Source: Phallus indusiatus (Eukaryota; Basidiomycota; Agaricomycetes; Phallales; Phallaceae). From it: DNA of 64,000 nucleotides. Of this stretch, positions 49,283-59,384 are shown piece after piece (the first letter of the stretch is position 1; the number at the start of each line of letters is the position of its first letter). The notes under the pieces were generated by a model. The model did not search any database and had not been told where the DNA came from. It saw only the letters and a list, made by a program, of their open reading frames with translations. The stretch is taken from the NCBI GenBank assembly GCA_027605045.1, contig JAQFWX010000003.1, positions 372,001 to 436,000 of the forward strand, read 5' to 3'. Made by a program: the position numbers and the translations under genes.

Positions 49283-49501
49283 TCACTGACGCAAACGATA
49301 CTTGTCCTTTCTAATAATGGAGACTTCAAAGTTTGCGTCTACCTTTGCTCCATATGTAACTCCATTTCTCAATAGAGTTACTCTAATACTCATATCTTTA
49401 CTAGACACCTCCTCCCGACGATCCATCTGTCCGACGTACGGCATCACCTGCCGGGACGCCTTCGCGGTTTTCGCGAGGGAGAGGTCCATGGTTCTCTTCA
49501 T
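49283..49501 (-). CDS. Possible small unidentified single-exon gene
   Basis: The minus strand from an ATG at 49499-49501 encodes 72 residues: MKRTMDLSLAKTAKASRQVM, then PYVGQMDRREEVSSKDMSIR and TLLRNGVTYGAKVDANFEVS, ending KDKYRLRQ. The composition (mixed charged residues, few rare codons) looks more like protein than the opposite strand does, and codon bias is similar to neighbours. Its ATG would be only 20 bp from the divergent UPF0132 start at 49522, so the transcripts would overlap. The frame also continues upstream behind a CCATTTCAG acceptor, so it could instead be the last exon of an overlapping gene. No homology recognised. Confidence 0.35.
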   Translation of the reverse strand: MKRTMDLSLAKTAKASRQVMPYVGQMDRREEVSSKDMSIRVTLLRNGVTYGAKVDANFEVSIIRKDKYRLRQ

Positions 49502-49521
49502 CCACGGCAAATTCGCCTGAA

Positions 49522-50128
49522 ATGGGACAATCCTATCAATCTGGAGCAATTCCTACCTTCGGAAATCATGCTACTAATCTGAATAGCGTCGAAGAAGATG
49601 GAGGAGGCACTGGGCAACTATGGGAGACTAGGTTCAGCTGGAGAGTCGACATGTGTGCTGCAGCTACTTATATATTGGGACCTATTACTGGTATGTTATA
49701 TTCGCCCACCTTAAATGAACTTATTGAAGCCACACTCCCTCCAGCTTTACTGTTCCTGATACTGGAAACTTCAAACGACTTTATTCGTTTCCATGGTATG
49801 TGCTGCGCACTATGACGCAGCCAAGAATACACTTCTTATTCTGATTTCTTTAGCTTATCAGGCTGCACTTCTCGCAACGCCTTTATGGCTATTCTGGATT
49901 CTAGCTTCACTCGTATTTCATTCGGTCCTACGAATTCTATTGACTATCACGATCATACTGGTACAAATTGCAATGGCGTGAGTCTCACTTGCTAGAGTGT
50001 ACTCAAATCCGTTATTAAGTCATTATTATAGATTCAGAGCTTATCGCGACGCTAGTCAGAGCGGTTTAGCTCGATATGAATTGCCTTATATTGGCGAATT
50101 AGCTGATCGTTGGGTAGTGGAAGAATAG
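49522..50128 (+). CDS. UPF0132 (DUF4870-type) small membrane protein
   Basis: A family of small multi-span membrane proteins of unknown function, found from fungi to bacteria. The ATG at 49522 gives MGQSYQSGAIPTFGNHATN. A polar leader with WETRFSWRVDMCAAATYILG leads to the first helix ending GPITG; short introns join ALLFLILETSNDFIRFH (the conserved E-x-x-N-D-F-x-R-F-H block), AYQAALLATPLWLFWILAS, LVFHSVLRILLTITIILVQI and finally FRAYRDASQSGLARYELPYI, ending ADRWVVEE. Three helices are clear. About 165 residues. The gene is separated from the SVIP-like gene on the same strand by 200 bp. Confidence 0.85.
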
Positions 50129-50325
50129 ACGAATCCTTGCATTAATACTTTCACTTTCATCAATGAACAGCATTGGACCACATTTATACCTGTATCAGTA
50201 TCTTTATAAATATCTCTCATTAGTGCGAAATTCGGATACCAGAATGAACCCAAACGTCGGAGTTTATTTGCTTTCTCGGCGCTGACTCGGAGGATTCCTT
50301 CCACCTTTATCAGTCTCATTGTATA

Positions 50326-50738
50326 ATGGGAAATATCTGTGGATGCCTTTTGACACATGATGACGGACAAACGCTTGGAAGCCCTTCTACAGCTCCGAGA
50401 CGAAATGACGACGCCCCCGCGTCGCAGCGGCCAGAGAATGCAAGGAATGCAGCTGCAGTGGCAGCAGAAGAGCGCCAGAAAGCGGTCAGCATCTATCATC
50501 ACTTGGAGACCTCGAGACTGAATTAGTCTGTGTATATTTATAGGAACAAGCTCGAGGTGTTAACAAAGCAAATCCTAATCATGGCCGGTTAGCTGCCAAA
50601 CTGCAGGCTTCGAAAAGTGGAATTAGCACTGAGCCTGAACAGCCTCAAAGGGTTGTGGTTAGTACAGTTTCAAACACCCTTTTTTCTATGCGCTCGAATA
50701 TCTTTTAATATCATTTTAACGGGAATTAGTGGGATTGA
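50326..50738 (+). CDS. Small acylated SVIP-like protein
   Basis: The ATG at 50326 gives MGNICGCLLTHDDG. The second-position Gly and cysteines at 5 and 7 form a myristoylation plus palmitoylation signal, placing the protein on a membrane. One intron (50485-50543) separates exon 1, which ends NARNAAAVAAEERQKA, from exon 2, EQARGVNKANPNHGRLAAKL. A second intron would join the end as PQRVVWD with the stop at 50738; without it the frame would run about 15 residues further. Total about 90 residues. The N-terminal MGxxCxC, Ala/Glu-rich helix and basic middle resemble animal SVIP, an ER-anchored regulator of VCP/p97, in layout more than in sequence. That is an inference; no VCP-binding motif can be confirmed by eye. 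Confidence 0.65.
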
Positions 50739-51295
50739 TGATATCTATCTACATTACGGTCGTTGTTATTTGGTCATACCTCGGGAGTTATATTCCACAG
50801 CTTGACTGATACGATAGTATCATAACAAGCTCGATCTCTTTGTTGTATAAATATTGTATAATATTTGTTTGAATGAGTCGTGTATCTATAAAGTGAATCA
50901 GCTTAATCGTTGAAGGCTTTAAGACAACTCTGAGACTGTGGGACGGATTGGGTGATGCAGCAGATATTACATAAGCTTGTGGACCGTTGTGGACATCTAA
51001 AAGTAAAAAGTGTACCCCGCTCAAGGGCTCGCTATATCGTCAAGACTCTAGTACAGAAGACTTTAATACCGTTTGGTGAGTCCGAACCTCCTTTTTATCT
51101 CAAAGTGTTGGACCATTACGACAGTTCTGTGTCGAAACTGGTTGTTTTAAAAGGTCCTATATGGATGGATTCGCTGCTTTCTGCGTGGATGACACTGAGC
51201 TGACATATTCTTTAGTAGGTATAACCAAGAAAAGAAGCTAGGTAAGGCGATATTTCGACTTGAGGTCTGTATCTAAAACTCGGATTTACGAAAGG
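50739..51295. other. Upstream region of eL15, about 560 bp
   Basis: This should contain the eL15 promoter. A plus-strand open frame at 50952-51203 reads as weak protein and I do not call it. AT-rich near 50820-50890. No RNA gene seen. Confidence 0.45.
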
Positions 51296-52117
51296 ATGGG
51301 TGCGTATAAATACATTGGGGAATTGTACAAAAAGAAACAGTCAGATGTCCTCCGTTTTCTGCTTCGTGTTCGGTATGTCCATCATGTAATCATCATGCAA
51401 ACATAGCATACTCAAATTTTAATAGGTGCTGGGAATACCGTCAATTAAACGTTATCCACCGTGCTTCTCGCCCTTCCCGCCCCGACAAGGCCCGTCGATT
51501 GGGCTACAAAGCCAAACAGGGCTATGTCATCTACCGCATCCGTGTCAGAAGAGGTAACAGGAAGAAGCCTGTCCCCAAGGGTAAGTTCAACGTGTTTTTT
51601 TATGAAAGCATTCATTATATTCGGAACAGGTGCTACCTATGGTAAACCCGTCCGACAGGGCGTTAACCACCTCAAGTATCAACGCAGCTTGAGAAGCACT
51701 GCTGAAGAGCGTGTCGGCCGTCGCTGCGGAAATTTACGTGTCCTGAACTCATACTGGATTAATCAAGATGGTGTCTACAAGTACTTTGAAGTCATCCTTG
51801 TTGACCCGAACCACAAAGCTGTGCGTCGCATGGAATTTTGAGGGTATTTTCGCCTATTCTAATACACGCGTTTTATAGATTAAACGCGATGCCCGAATTA
51901 ACTGGATCTGCAACCCAGTTCACAAGCGGAGAGAGGCTCGTGGTCTTACCAGCATTGGCAAGCAGGTGAATGCTACGCCGCCATGTTTTCATTTCCAGCA
52001 TATTAATCTTGCTCATGTTAGAACCGTGGTCTCGGCAAAGGTCACCGTTACAACCATACTCCAGCACGTGCCACCTGGAGAAAGCACAACACCCTCAGTC
52101 TGCGCCGCTACCGATGA
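51296..52117 (+). CDS. RPL15: 60S ribosomal protein eL15
   Basis: Structural protein of the large ribosomal subunit. The ATG at 51296 gives [20 protein letters not shown], the conserved start. Exons follow with [124 protein letters not shown], and the last exon [19 protein letters not shown] before SLRRYR. About 204 residues, the standard length. Introns lie near 51375-51425, 51583-51631, 51823-51878 and 51966-52020. No ribosomal gene in this window shows a clear intron-hosted snoRNA, though I could not test structure. Confidence 0.95.
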
Positions 52118-52554
52118 AAATTATCTTAGCTTTTTGCAAAGTTTACCTGACATGTTATTACTTTTATTCCGTATGGAAATTCGCGTACTTATGTCATCAT
52201 GCATATGCTACAAAAATATAACACTTTTTTCTGTTGTTCTATTAATGTGTGAGAATCTTCCCGCAGTCGACACCGCCTCATTTATAGGAGCCAATGGTGC
52301 CGGTGTGGAAATTGTGGCTGACGGAAGCAACGTGTACGACCAAACAAAAGGGACTCGACTCCGATGAATTTGCTGGAGCACTCTTTTTTTCCGAGTATAT
52401 CACCCACCTTTCTTTCTCGCTTTCATCTTTTTTCTCTGTAGAGGAAGTCAGCCTGCAGTCGACAATACCTTCGGTCTTTAACGAGCTCGGCTAGATCAAC
52501 CACCCTTGGTACACCATAATTCCACACCTATTTACGAATATCTACGACAAATTG
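52118..52554. other. Intergenic, about 440 bp, with one coding-like piece
   Basis: eL15 3' region and GH16 promoter. A plus-strand piece behind a TTCCCGCAG acceptor-like sequence at 52264-52367 reads [20 protein letters not shown] then DQTKGTRLR, which looks like protein but connects to neither neighbour. I leave it unassigned. Confidence 0.4.
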
Positions 52555-54455
52555 ATGAGCTCACGTCATGCGCATCTACCGTTCATTCTATGCCTACTTT
52601 CTTCGCTTCTCATATTAAACTTCATTCCTCGGTTTTATGGTCCACATTTGCTGTATCACGGCGCTGGAAATCATGTTAAAAAGCGTGCGTTAAGCACAGA
52701 CATATACATCTTGCAGGACAACTATGCAGGCGATACGTTCTTCGGGTACGACACTACTTTTATATTACATTATAGTCCCTCATCACGCCTACTCGTACAG
52801 TAACTTTTCGTTTTTCAATTCTTCCGATCCCACCGAGTACGTGTTATACCATGACCCTTGTAATATGATTTAGCTGACGTTTCTTCAGTGGTTCTATCCA
52901 GTTTAGTCGTATTTTATATGTCTACAAACCCTTGAATTTCTAAAACTGATTTCAGATATGTTGATGGCCCCACCGCGTTTTCCCGGGGGCTTGCACGGGT
53001 CGAAGACGGAGTAGTCATCATGCAGACAGACAACACCACCGTTCTTCCAGTGAACGGACTGAGGCCGAGGTATGTTACATATAAACGTTTCAAAAGTCTC
53101 TTTATCGATCTCTACTCACTCCTGTAGCGTACGGATTACTTCCAATAAGTCTTATAACTCTGGTATTCTTGCTATACTAGACTTAACGCATGCGCCTTGG
53201 GGATGCAGTGCGTATAATTTTCGCGCTCTATGTCGAATGGAAAAGATATAATTTATTAGGTGTATGGCCTGCTTATTGGATGGTCGGTCCCAATTGGCCA
53301 ACTGTGTGTTATTTCTCATTCATGTTTCTTGAGAATGAGAATTGACTTGTTTATCCTTATCCTTTATTTAGAAAGGAGAAATCGGTAATTTTATCCAACT
53401 ATTCTAGACCTGTTTCTCATTTTTTCGAAGATATTTTCGAAGGTGTTCATGATAATACCCACAACCAGGTATGAGTTTTTCCTCAACAAAACTGATCTGG
53501 GTTTATTTATTGGTCCATTGAAAGATGACATGGCACACTGGTCCTCCCGGTACGCTGATGCGAACAATTGAATAAGTATGAGCGCATTCTTAATAGTTCC
53601 CAAGGTTGCAACTTGACTGTGTCTTCTGATTTTACTGGAACCGCGACGGTATGTTACTCTGTCTCTAAAGCAGTTATTTTTCTGACGCGGGACATTTCCT
53701 ATTCCTATTAGAATCACACTAGTTGCGTTTCCACGCCCGAAGACAACTCAGGCTGTGCAGTCATTGACTGGAGTCGTTCTTCCTACGGTCCCGAGTTTGA
53801 CGCGTTGCAGGGTGGTGTCTATACGATGACATGGGACGATGAGGCAATTCAGATTTGTAAGAACATTATTATGCAACCTTAGACTGGTATGAATAATGAC
53901 ATGTATCGTAGGGTTCTTTTATCGTCAAAGTATACCAGCCGACGTACTTGCAGGTGCACCAGATCCTTCGGGATGGGGCCCTCCTGCTTCAATGTTGACA
54001 TCTGATAACTGTGACATCAGTAGTCACTTTGCAGATCAACAGTTTGTATTTGGTGAGCGTGGTTATAAATCTATATCGTAGCGTGTTACTAAATGTTAGT
54101 CTAGATATTACAACCTGCGGTATGTGGGATGAGCGTCCTTTGTATTCATACAAAACTCAACCGGTTCGTTTTCAGGTGATTGGGCAGGTGCAAGCTTTGC
54201 AACGTCTGGCTGTCCTGGAGAATGTGGGGAGACAGTTCAAAATCCGGAGAATTTCGTTGTAAGTAATTTATCTCTCTCATGGTTAATAATTAAATACCTT
54301 ATGGCGTAATATAGAATGCATCGTGGCATATCAATTATCTAAAAGTCTACGAAAAGAAAAGCCTCGCTCTCGCGTCGTCATCAACACAGTTACTACCCCA
54401 ATTTTTACTTGCATCTTCCATTATCATAATTACAGTTCTGGCTACCGTAATTTAA
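52555..54455 (+). CDS. GH16 glycoside hydrolase, beta-glucanase-like, cell-wall/secreted
   Basis: GH16 family enzymes cut or remodel beta-1,3(4)-glucans of the wall. The ATG at 52555 gives MSSRHAHLPFILCLLSSLLI, a signal peptide or N-terminal anchor. Exons then read YILQDNYAGDTFF, AFSRGLARVEDGVVIMQTDN, SVRITSNKSYNSGILAILDL, GVWPAYWMVGPNWP and KGEIDIFEGVHDN. The E-I-D-I-F-E stretch is the catalytic motif ExDxxE (about 53375-53445, split by an intron). Further exons: MTWHTGPGCNLTVSSDFTG, CAVIDWSRSSYGPEFDALQG, VYTMTWDDEAIQIWFFYRQS, PADVLAGAPDPSGWGPPASM, and WAGASFATSGCPGECGETVQ. The C-terminus turns hydrophobic (LLPQFLLASSIIIITVLATV), compatible with a GPI anchor. About 12 short introns. Similar enzymes are common in basidiomycetes; substrate is not known. 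Confidence 0.9.
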
Positions 54456-54553
54456 ATACTCATTGATATCTATTTTTAGACACCATGTACACATATTCAA
54501 TGGGTCCCTTTTGTTCTGTAGCTATTCATTCAAATGATATGAACTCACTGCGA

Positions 54554-55997
54554 CTACGGCTTTATCGCCCAATGTCGTACCAAAGTCGATTGATCTCCAG
54601 TCTCACCAGCGAAAGCCATACTGATTGCTTCTGGGGGTTCAGCAAATGCAGCTCGTAATGGAGTGACAGCAGCATAGTCATTATGTACCGCCCATGCGTC
54701 GGTTCCTTGGGGTAGAGAAGAAACGTCGGGATGGACGAGCGGCGCCATGTCAGGCGCAAATTTGAAGATAAGGGGGTTTCCCGAAGTGCCGATTTTGTCT
54801 AATTGAACTTCTTCTTGAATTGCGACATCATTGTCCGGGCCAGCAGATGAAATGTTAGGAGTATCTGGAATGTGCTGTGTAAAAAGGCGACCGTAAGAAT
54901 TGCGCCACATGGATGACCATGTTACACCAACACCCTCCGGAGATAGTAGTTTGTGAATGACCGGGATGTTGACATTGTATAAATCTACTTCTCCGTCGCC
55001 TCGGATTCCAATAGGGTCCTTACCCCAGTTGGACCATAACTGTTGTATGATTGTACAAGCTAGTCTATGAGCGGGGTCGGAGAGTATTGAGGGAGTTGGA
55101 TGAAGGAACGTTCCATAAGATAAAGCGATAGCACGTTGTTTTGCCAAAGCGGCTGACATTGCGGCCCCTATTGTTCCTGAACAAAGGGCAAATGCGGCTA
55201 TGTTATGAAAAGAAGTGACGATGGATCAATGAACCGGAACTCAAAAATATCGCAGAGATATGAAGCATTTACATGAAGTATTTCGGCCAAAGTTTGGACC
55301 CGAAATCTATATGATTTAATCGTAGATATAACATGTGGAGAAACATACAGATGACATACCACCAAGTCTATTTGCTTAGGATAAAGATTATGAAGTGCAA
55401 TATTTGCGCAAGTAGCCGGAGTCTATTGGATAAAGTTCGGGTTTATGAGATGTCCACAGTTTGAGATAAGAAGATTCCACTCACCCCATCTAGCAAAATC
55501 CACTCGGCCACTTCTCCTTCTCGAAGAGGTCGCGAAAACTCAGAAATTTCCCCTAGACCATCTTCATTTCCAATTTGTCAAAGTAAGCGCATCAGAAGCA
55601 AGTGAAATGTTGAATTGCTATACCAGGTTGTTTAGGGTAATAGTATCGTCCATTGGTAATCTCTTGGATATGAAATGCTTTCCCTGAGCGACTGTTTGAT
55701 CAAAGATTGCCATCATCATGATGACCACGGTAAACCACAAACCGATCCAAGACTTTTGACTACTTGGAACAACCACTTTGACGTCCCATCCTGGGCAATG
55801 TATGAGCACTTCAGAAAAGGCTCAAATGGCTGTTGGTACCTAGTTGTTGACTGAGATATAGGCTTAGACCAAATATATAGGGCGATTCAGGACCAGGAGG
55901 ACCATCATCATTCTGATGGGCGAATTTCAAATTATTTCATATTTAGATAACGAAATGCACCAACTGTCAATAAAACTCGAGGTTTGGAAGGTCTCAT
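54554..55997 (-). CDS. SurE-type phosphatase/nucleotidase
   Basis: SurE family enzymes are metal-dependent acid phosphatases or nucleotidases. The ATG at 55995-55997 gives MRPSKPRVLLT, spliced to NDDGPPGPESPYIFGLSLYL. The NDDG motif carries the metal-binding aspartates. Following exons give CPGWDVKVVVPSSQKSWIG, GEISEFSRPLREGEVAEWIL, TPATCANIALHNLYPKQIDL, VISGPNFGRNTS (second metal-site motif SGPNFGRNTS) and SGTIGAAMSAALAKQRAIAL (the conserved G-T-x-G-A-A motif). The C-terminal part includes IHKLLSPEGVGVTWSSMWRN and ends HWAIKP. About 330 residues; the fungal SurE-like proteins resemble this, and yeast Pby1 carries a similar domain. The natural substrate is unknown. GH16 lies convergent on the left, about 100 bp away. 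Confidence 0.88.
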
Positions 55998-57535
55998 AAA
56001 CCTCAGGGATGGGCAAGAGAAACAAGTGATTAGGCTATTGGGACGATCTGAGATGGCGCGTCGGCCGATGAGGAATAGTACTATGCAGATGGCTATCGTA
56101 TCGGCATTTCACGTGACAATGAGGCACAAGAATCATTATCGGTCATATCAGTCATGAATTATCGGTTCAACGATAGTCGATCTCGAGTCAATCGATTGTT
56201 ATTTAGAACTTACGATATTACTATACCAAATTTCACAGATTCACGATATCACTTGAACTTCTTTCGAACCAAAGCACCGGGCAATGTCTTCAACGCACTC
56301 AATTGAAAGGGAGAACTATATACCAAGCTTCATTAAGAATCTCCCCGCCGCGTAATGTTTGGCTTCGCGTTAATGTACCTATGTGCGCGTTGCGCAATGA
56401 CCTTGAATATGACTTCTAATCGGCACGCCAGGCTGGAGTATACATTGGCAAGTCCAATTCTGAAAAAGGATCTTCAAAATCTATCAATGGAAGAAACAAT
56501 GCATTTTCAATCATGACCGAAAATTCATGCATTTCTTGGCTAAGCCGTCCACCTACTATAGTAGTGGATCGTGTGTGCATTAGCCGGCTATATGCACCTA
56601 ATACCGTTGACATATTTCACCGGAAAACTAAATTTAACTCGCTTATAAGAAGCGCATATTGTTGCTGGACCTTTGTGCATCCAAAAGGGTCTGTGGAGGA
56701 CATAGCATACCTTGAGGCTCGTTGGCGCGCTGATGATTTAGAAGATTCACCAGAACTTCCTTCTGATAAGGGTAATATAATTAGTTTCTCGTACGAGGTT
56801 TAGGGTTGATTTGGATTTTCTCGGCGCGATATTATGCAAGATGCACGTATACATATATGCCGTCCTCGTCTTCGTAGTCCTTGCAGTGTTCAAAAGAATG
56901 TATTCAGTCATATTGTATTGTCGGCCCTCCGGGTGCGGGCAACCGGATGCAATCAACCCGGTCCAGTCTTGCTGTCTCCGAGAAATCACCTTCTGACGGG
57001 CGGTCACGGTGAGACGGCTCTGCGAAGATGATTGCGTTCTGCTCTCGACACCTTGCACAAGATGGCTTACCAATAATAGACATTTCATGATGATATCAAA
57101 TGCCAACCTGTCAACCAACTTCACTCTTAGCTCTGTAATGGCTCGCAGTTTGGATTGATCAGACCCTAGTCGGTCTTTTACAGTGCCTGACCTGGTACAC
57201 ATGTTTTGTCGATAGCAATGCACGTCAAAAACTTAGTGAACGGAGACTAAGAAGGATTAAAATAGACTGCATCTCATTCATTAGATATGAAAGATTTTTT
57301 CTAAAAAGTAAATAAAAGTTGAATAGTCTATTTGGACAGGTCATAAACTAGCTCGAAGCGGCTGGTTTGATTTAAAGAATTCCAAAAAGTAAATGAAAGA
57401 GAAACGAAGCAAGATAAAACTGAAGTCCATAATTAATAAGAACTCATCCCGGAAAACGTGGCGCTCTTCAAAATACGGGTGAAGAGATTCAATGCAAAAA
57501 GGGATTTGGTTCAGGAAGACTAGTTATCACGAATC
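55998..57535. other. Gene-poor stretch, about 1.5 kb, with a decayed fragment
   Basis: This separates SurE from priA, both minus-strand genes. It holds the SurE promoter, the priA 3' region and the pseudogene-like fragment at 56416-56760. The part from 56820 to 57520 has scattered open frames on both strands but none convincing. AT-rich near 57280-57420. Confidence 0.45.
56416..56760 (-). pseudogene. Coding-like fragment interrupted by one stop
   Basis: On the minus strand one frame reads ASRYAMSSTDPFGCTKVQQQ, ALLISELNLVFR, then a single TGA, then in the same frame MSTVLGAYSRLMHTRSTTIV, GRLSQEMHEFSVMIENALFL and PLIDFEDPFSELDLPMYTPA, with a normal stop at 56416. The uninterrupted quality on both sides of the TGA, with no possible intron of normal length at that point, suggests a broken copy. 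It could also be the 3' end of a gene with an odd splice. I do not recognise the protein. Confidence 0.35.
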
Positions 57536-58395
57536 CTAGTAGCCTTTGACACAAGAGTGGCCGTCACGAGAGCGCCTGTAACCCAAGGCACAGGTGTAGA
57601 CTAGAAGTTCGGTAAGATTTCGAATGAGTTTTTTTTTGAAAAACAGATTAACAAATTCTTTACCTTGGCATACACCAGCTTCGCAGCCGACGTTCCATGC
57701 ACCTTCAATGGAAGTGCAATCTTGACCCTCATTCATAGAGGTGCACCCTCCACAAGAGGTTATTTCGGCGGTGATATCCAAGCTAAAAAAAACATTGAGG
57801 CGATTTTTTTTTAGCCTACTTTGAACAACTTACCATTCCAAATAGCTACCAGTCAATCCGGCAATAGGGCAGGCCTCATAGTTGTTAGGGCAGTCAAAGG
57901 TAGATAGACGGTAGTCACGCTTGCGGTGGGGATCATGAGGCTGAGGATACTTGGGGGGCTCAGGGTGGTTAGGTGTTTGGGAAGGCTGGTGGTAAGGGGT
58001 GGTATGAGTAGGCTTGCCAGGTTCACAACATTGAATGCTTCCATTCCAATCCCACCCATTCTTGCACTGAGGTGGGGGAGGATGAGCAGGAGGAGGATGG
58101 GTAGGGACACAGCAAGACTGCTGAGGATACCAGTACCAGTTGGTAGGCGGGCAGCTCTTGTTGCTAGATAGTGAGCGTTAGGACCGATGAAAGTACTGTC
58201 ATTATCAGTTAATATGATAAAGGCTTACGGGGGAGGTGATGGTGGACGAGGGATACCGCCATGAGGTAGACAGCACTCTTTTTGAGAGTACCAGAACTCG
58301 TCCTGCTTGCAGCTCTCAGGACCACCACGAGGGGAGGGCGTAGCGATGGCAGACGCAGCGAGAAGTAGGATTGTCAGATAACTTCCAATGGCCAT
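57536..58395 (-). CDS. priA: PriA-like secreted Cys-rich protein
   Basis: PriA was described as a protein enriched in primordia and fruit bodies of shiitake and is widespread in agaricomycetes; its molecular role is not settled. The ATG at 58393-58395 gives [20 protein letters not shown], a signal peptide, then [20 protein letters not shown], a small Cys repeat seen again as [20 protein letters not shown] and [20 protein letters not shown] Pro/His-rich spacer and KRD (possible Kex2 site KR) lead to [60 protein letters not shown] and [20 protein letters not shown]. Three introns. The C-terminal Cys-rich domain with the CGGC motif is the family signature. Size about 220 residues. Expression in fruiting is inferred from family, not visible here. 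Confidence 0.88.
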
Positions 58396-59384
58396 GGTTA
58401 AGAGAGAGGGTCAAGGTGAAAAGAGTGACGGGGGAAAAAAGACCGTAGGTGAGATGAGGAAGAGACAGTAGAAAAACAAAATTCGAGACGCCCATACAAA
58501 AAGTTAAATAGGTCGCCTAAACCATTCGGCTCAACACGTTTCATGTTCAATTGAATTAGTTGGGTATAGATCAGGTTACCAGCATCAGAATTCAAGCTGA
58601 TTGGCTAGATAACTTTAGTCTTCTCTTTTGGGGTATCGCATGGCTCCTGCATGCTAAATTAACGAATATTCAGTTGGCATGCACCTCGGAAATGCATATT
58701 AAACTTTTATGAGCGCAAGGAAGACTGAACATACATGTACTACCAGGGTGAAAGTACCACCGATTGATACTACAGTGTGTTGAAACGTTGATGATGCAGT
58801 TTTCAATAAGACGTGACTGCGTGACAATGAAAACGTAACGTCGGAAATCTATAACCCGAACTATTTTACAAATGTTCGCCAAAACCCATTCGCTAAATTC
58901 ATTCAATTGCGATCATACAAACAAAGTGCCCCACCATGCACAAAAAAATTAGCAATTGTTTAAACGATTCTCAACCATCTTCAGTTTTGTTTTTTTGCTC
59001 CACCCAAAAGCTGATGATGGTGAATGATATATATAGATTACACCCTTGAACGCGGATTCCCGTTCATCGAAGTTGCGTTCACGGAGCGGGAATCACAATC
59101 TGGCATAATATGCCATAGTCATCAATTGACCAAGAGGAATAAACGATCGCATGTTGACAAACGGATAAGGGTACGTTGCGCCCGTAAGATCGTTTTCGCG
59201 CGGCGGTACGCCCTGCTCGGTACTATCATATGGTGTTCCTTCCGCTGTTTGATAATATTCTGACCAATGATAACTTATTCACCAAATGCCCCTGGTCTAC
59301 TGTCTTCAAGGCAGACGAAGGCTCGACAGGAAATGATATGATTTAATGGTGTCGTTATCTCTATCTAAAAGGCACGCAATTTTA
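58396..59384. other. Promoter region of priA and 3' side of NPY1, about 1 kb
   Basis: Both flanking genes are on the minus strand. The stretch is AT-rich with a poly-T near 58988 and a TATATATAG at 59029. Open frames on both strands are short and unsupported. I see no RNA gene. Confidence 0.45.

Noticed and set aside
50952..51203. Plus-strand frame of 83 codons upstream of eL15
   Set aside because: It shows no motif or codon pattern like its neighbours and sits where the ribosomal gene promoter is expected.
56917..57012. P-loop-like sequence GPPGAGN on the plus strand
   Set aside because: It lacks the lysine of a real Walker A motif and the frame ends within 32 codons without further family motifs; most likely chance.
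56747..57223. Minus-strand frame of about 158 codons
   Set aside because: It looks like random sequence rich in Arg, Ser and Thr, overlaps other frames of similar quality, and has no clear exon structure.
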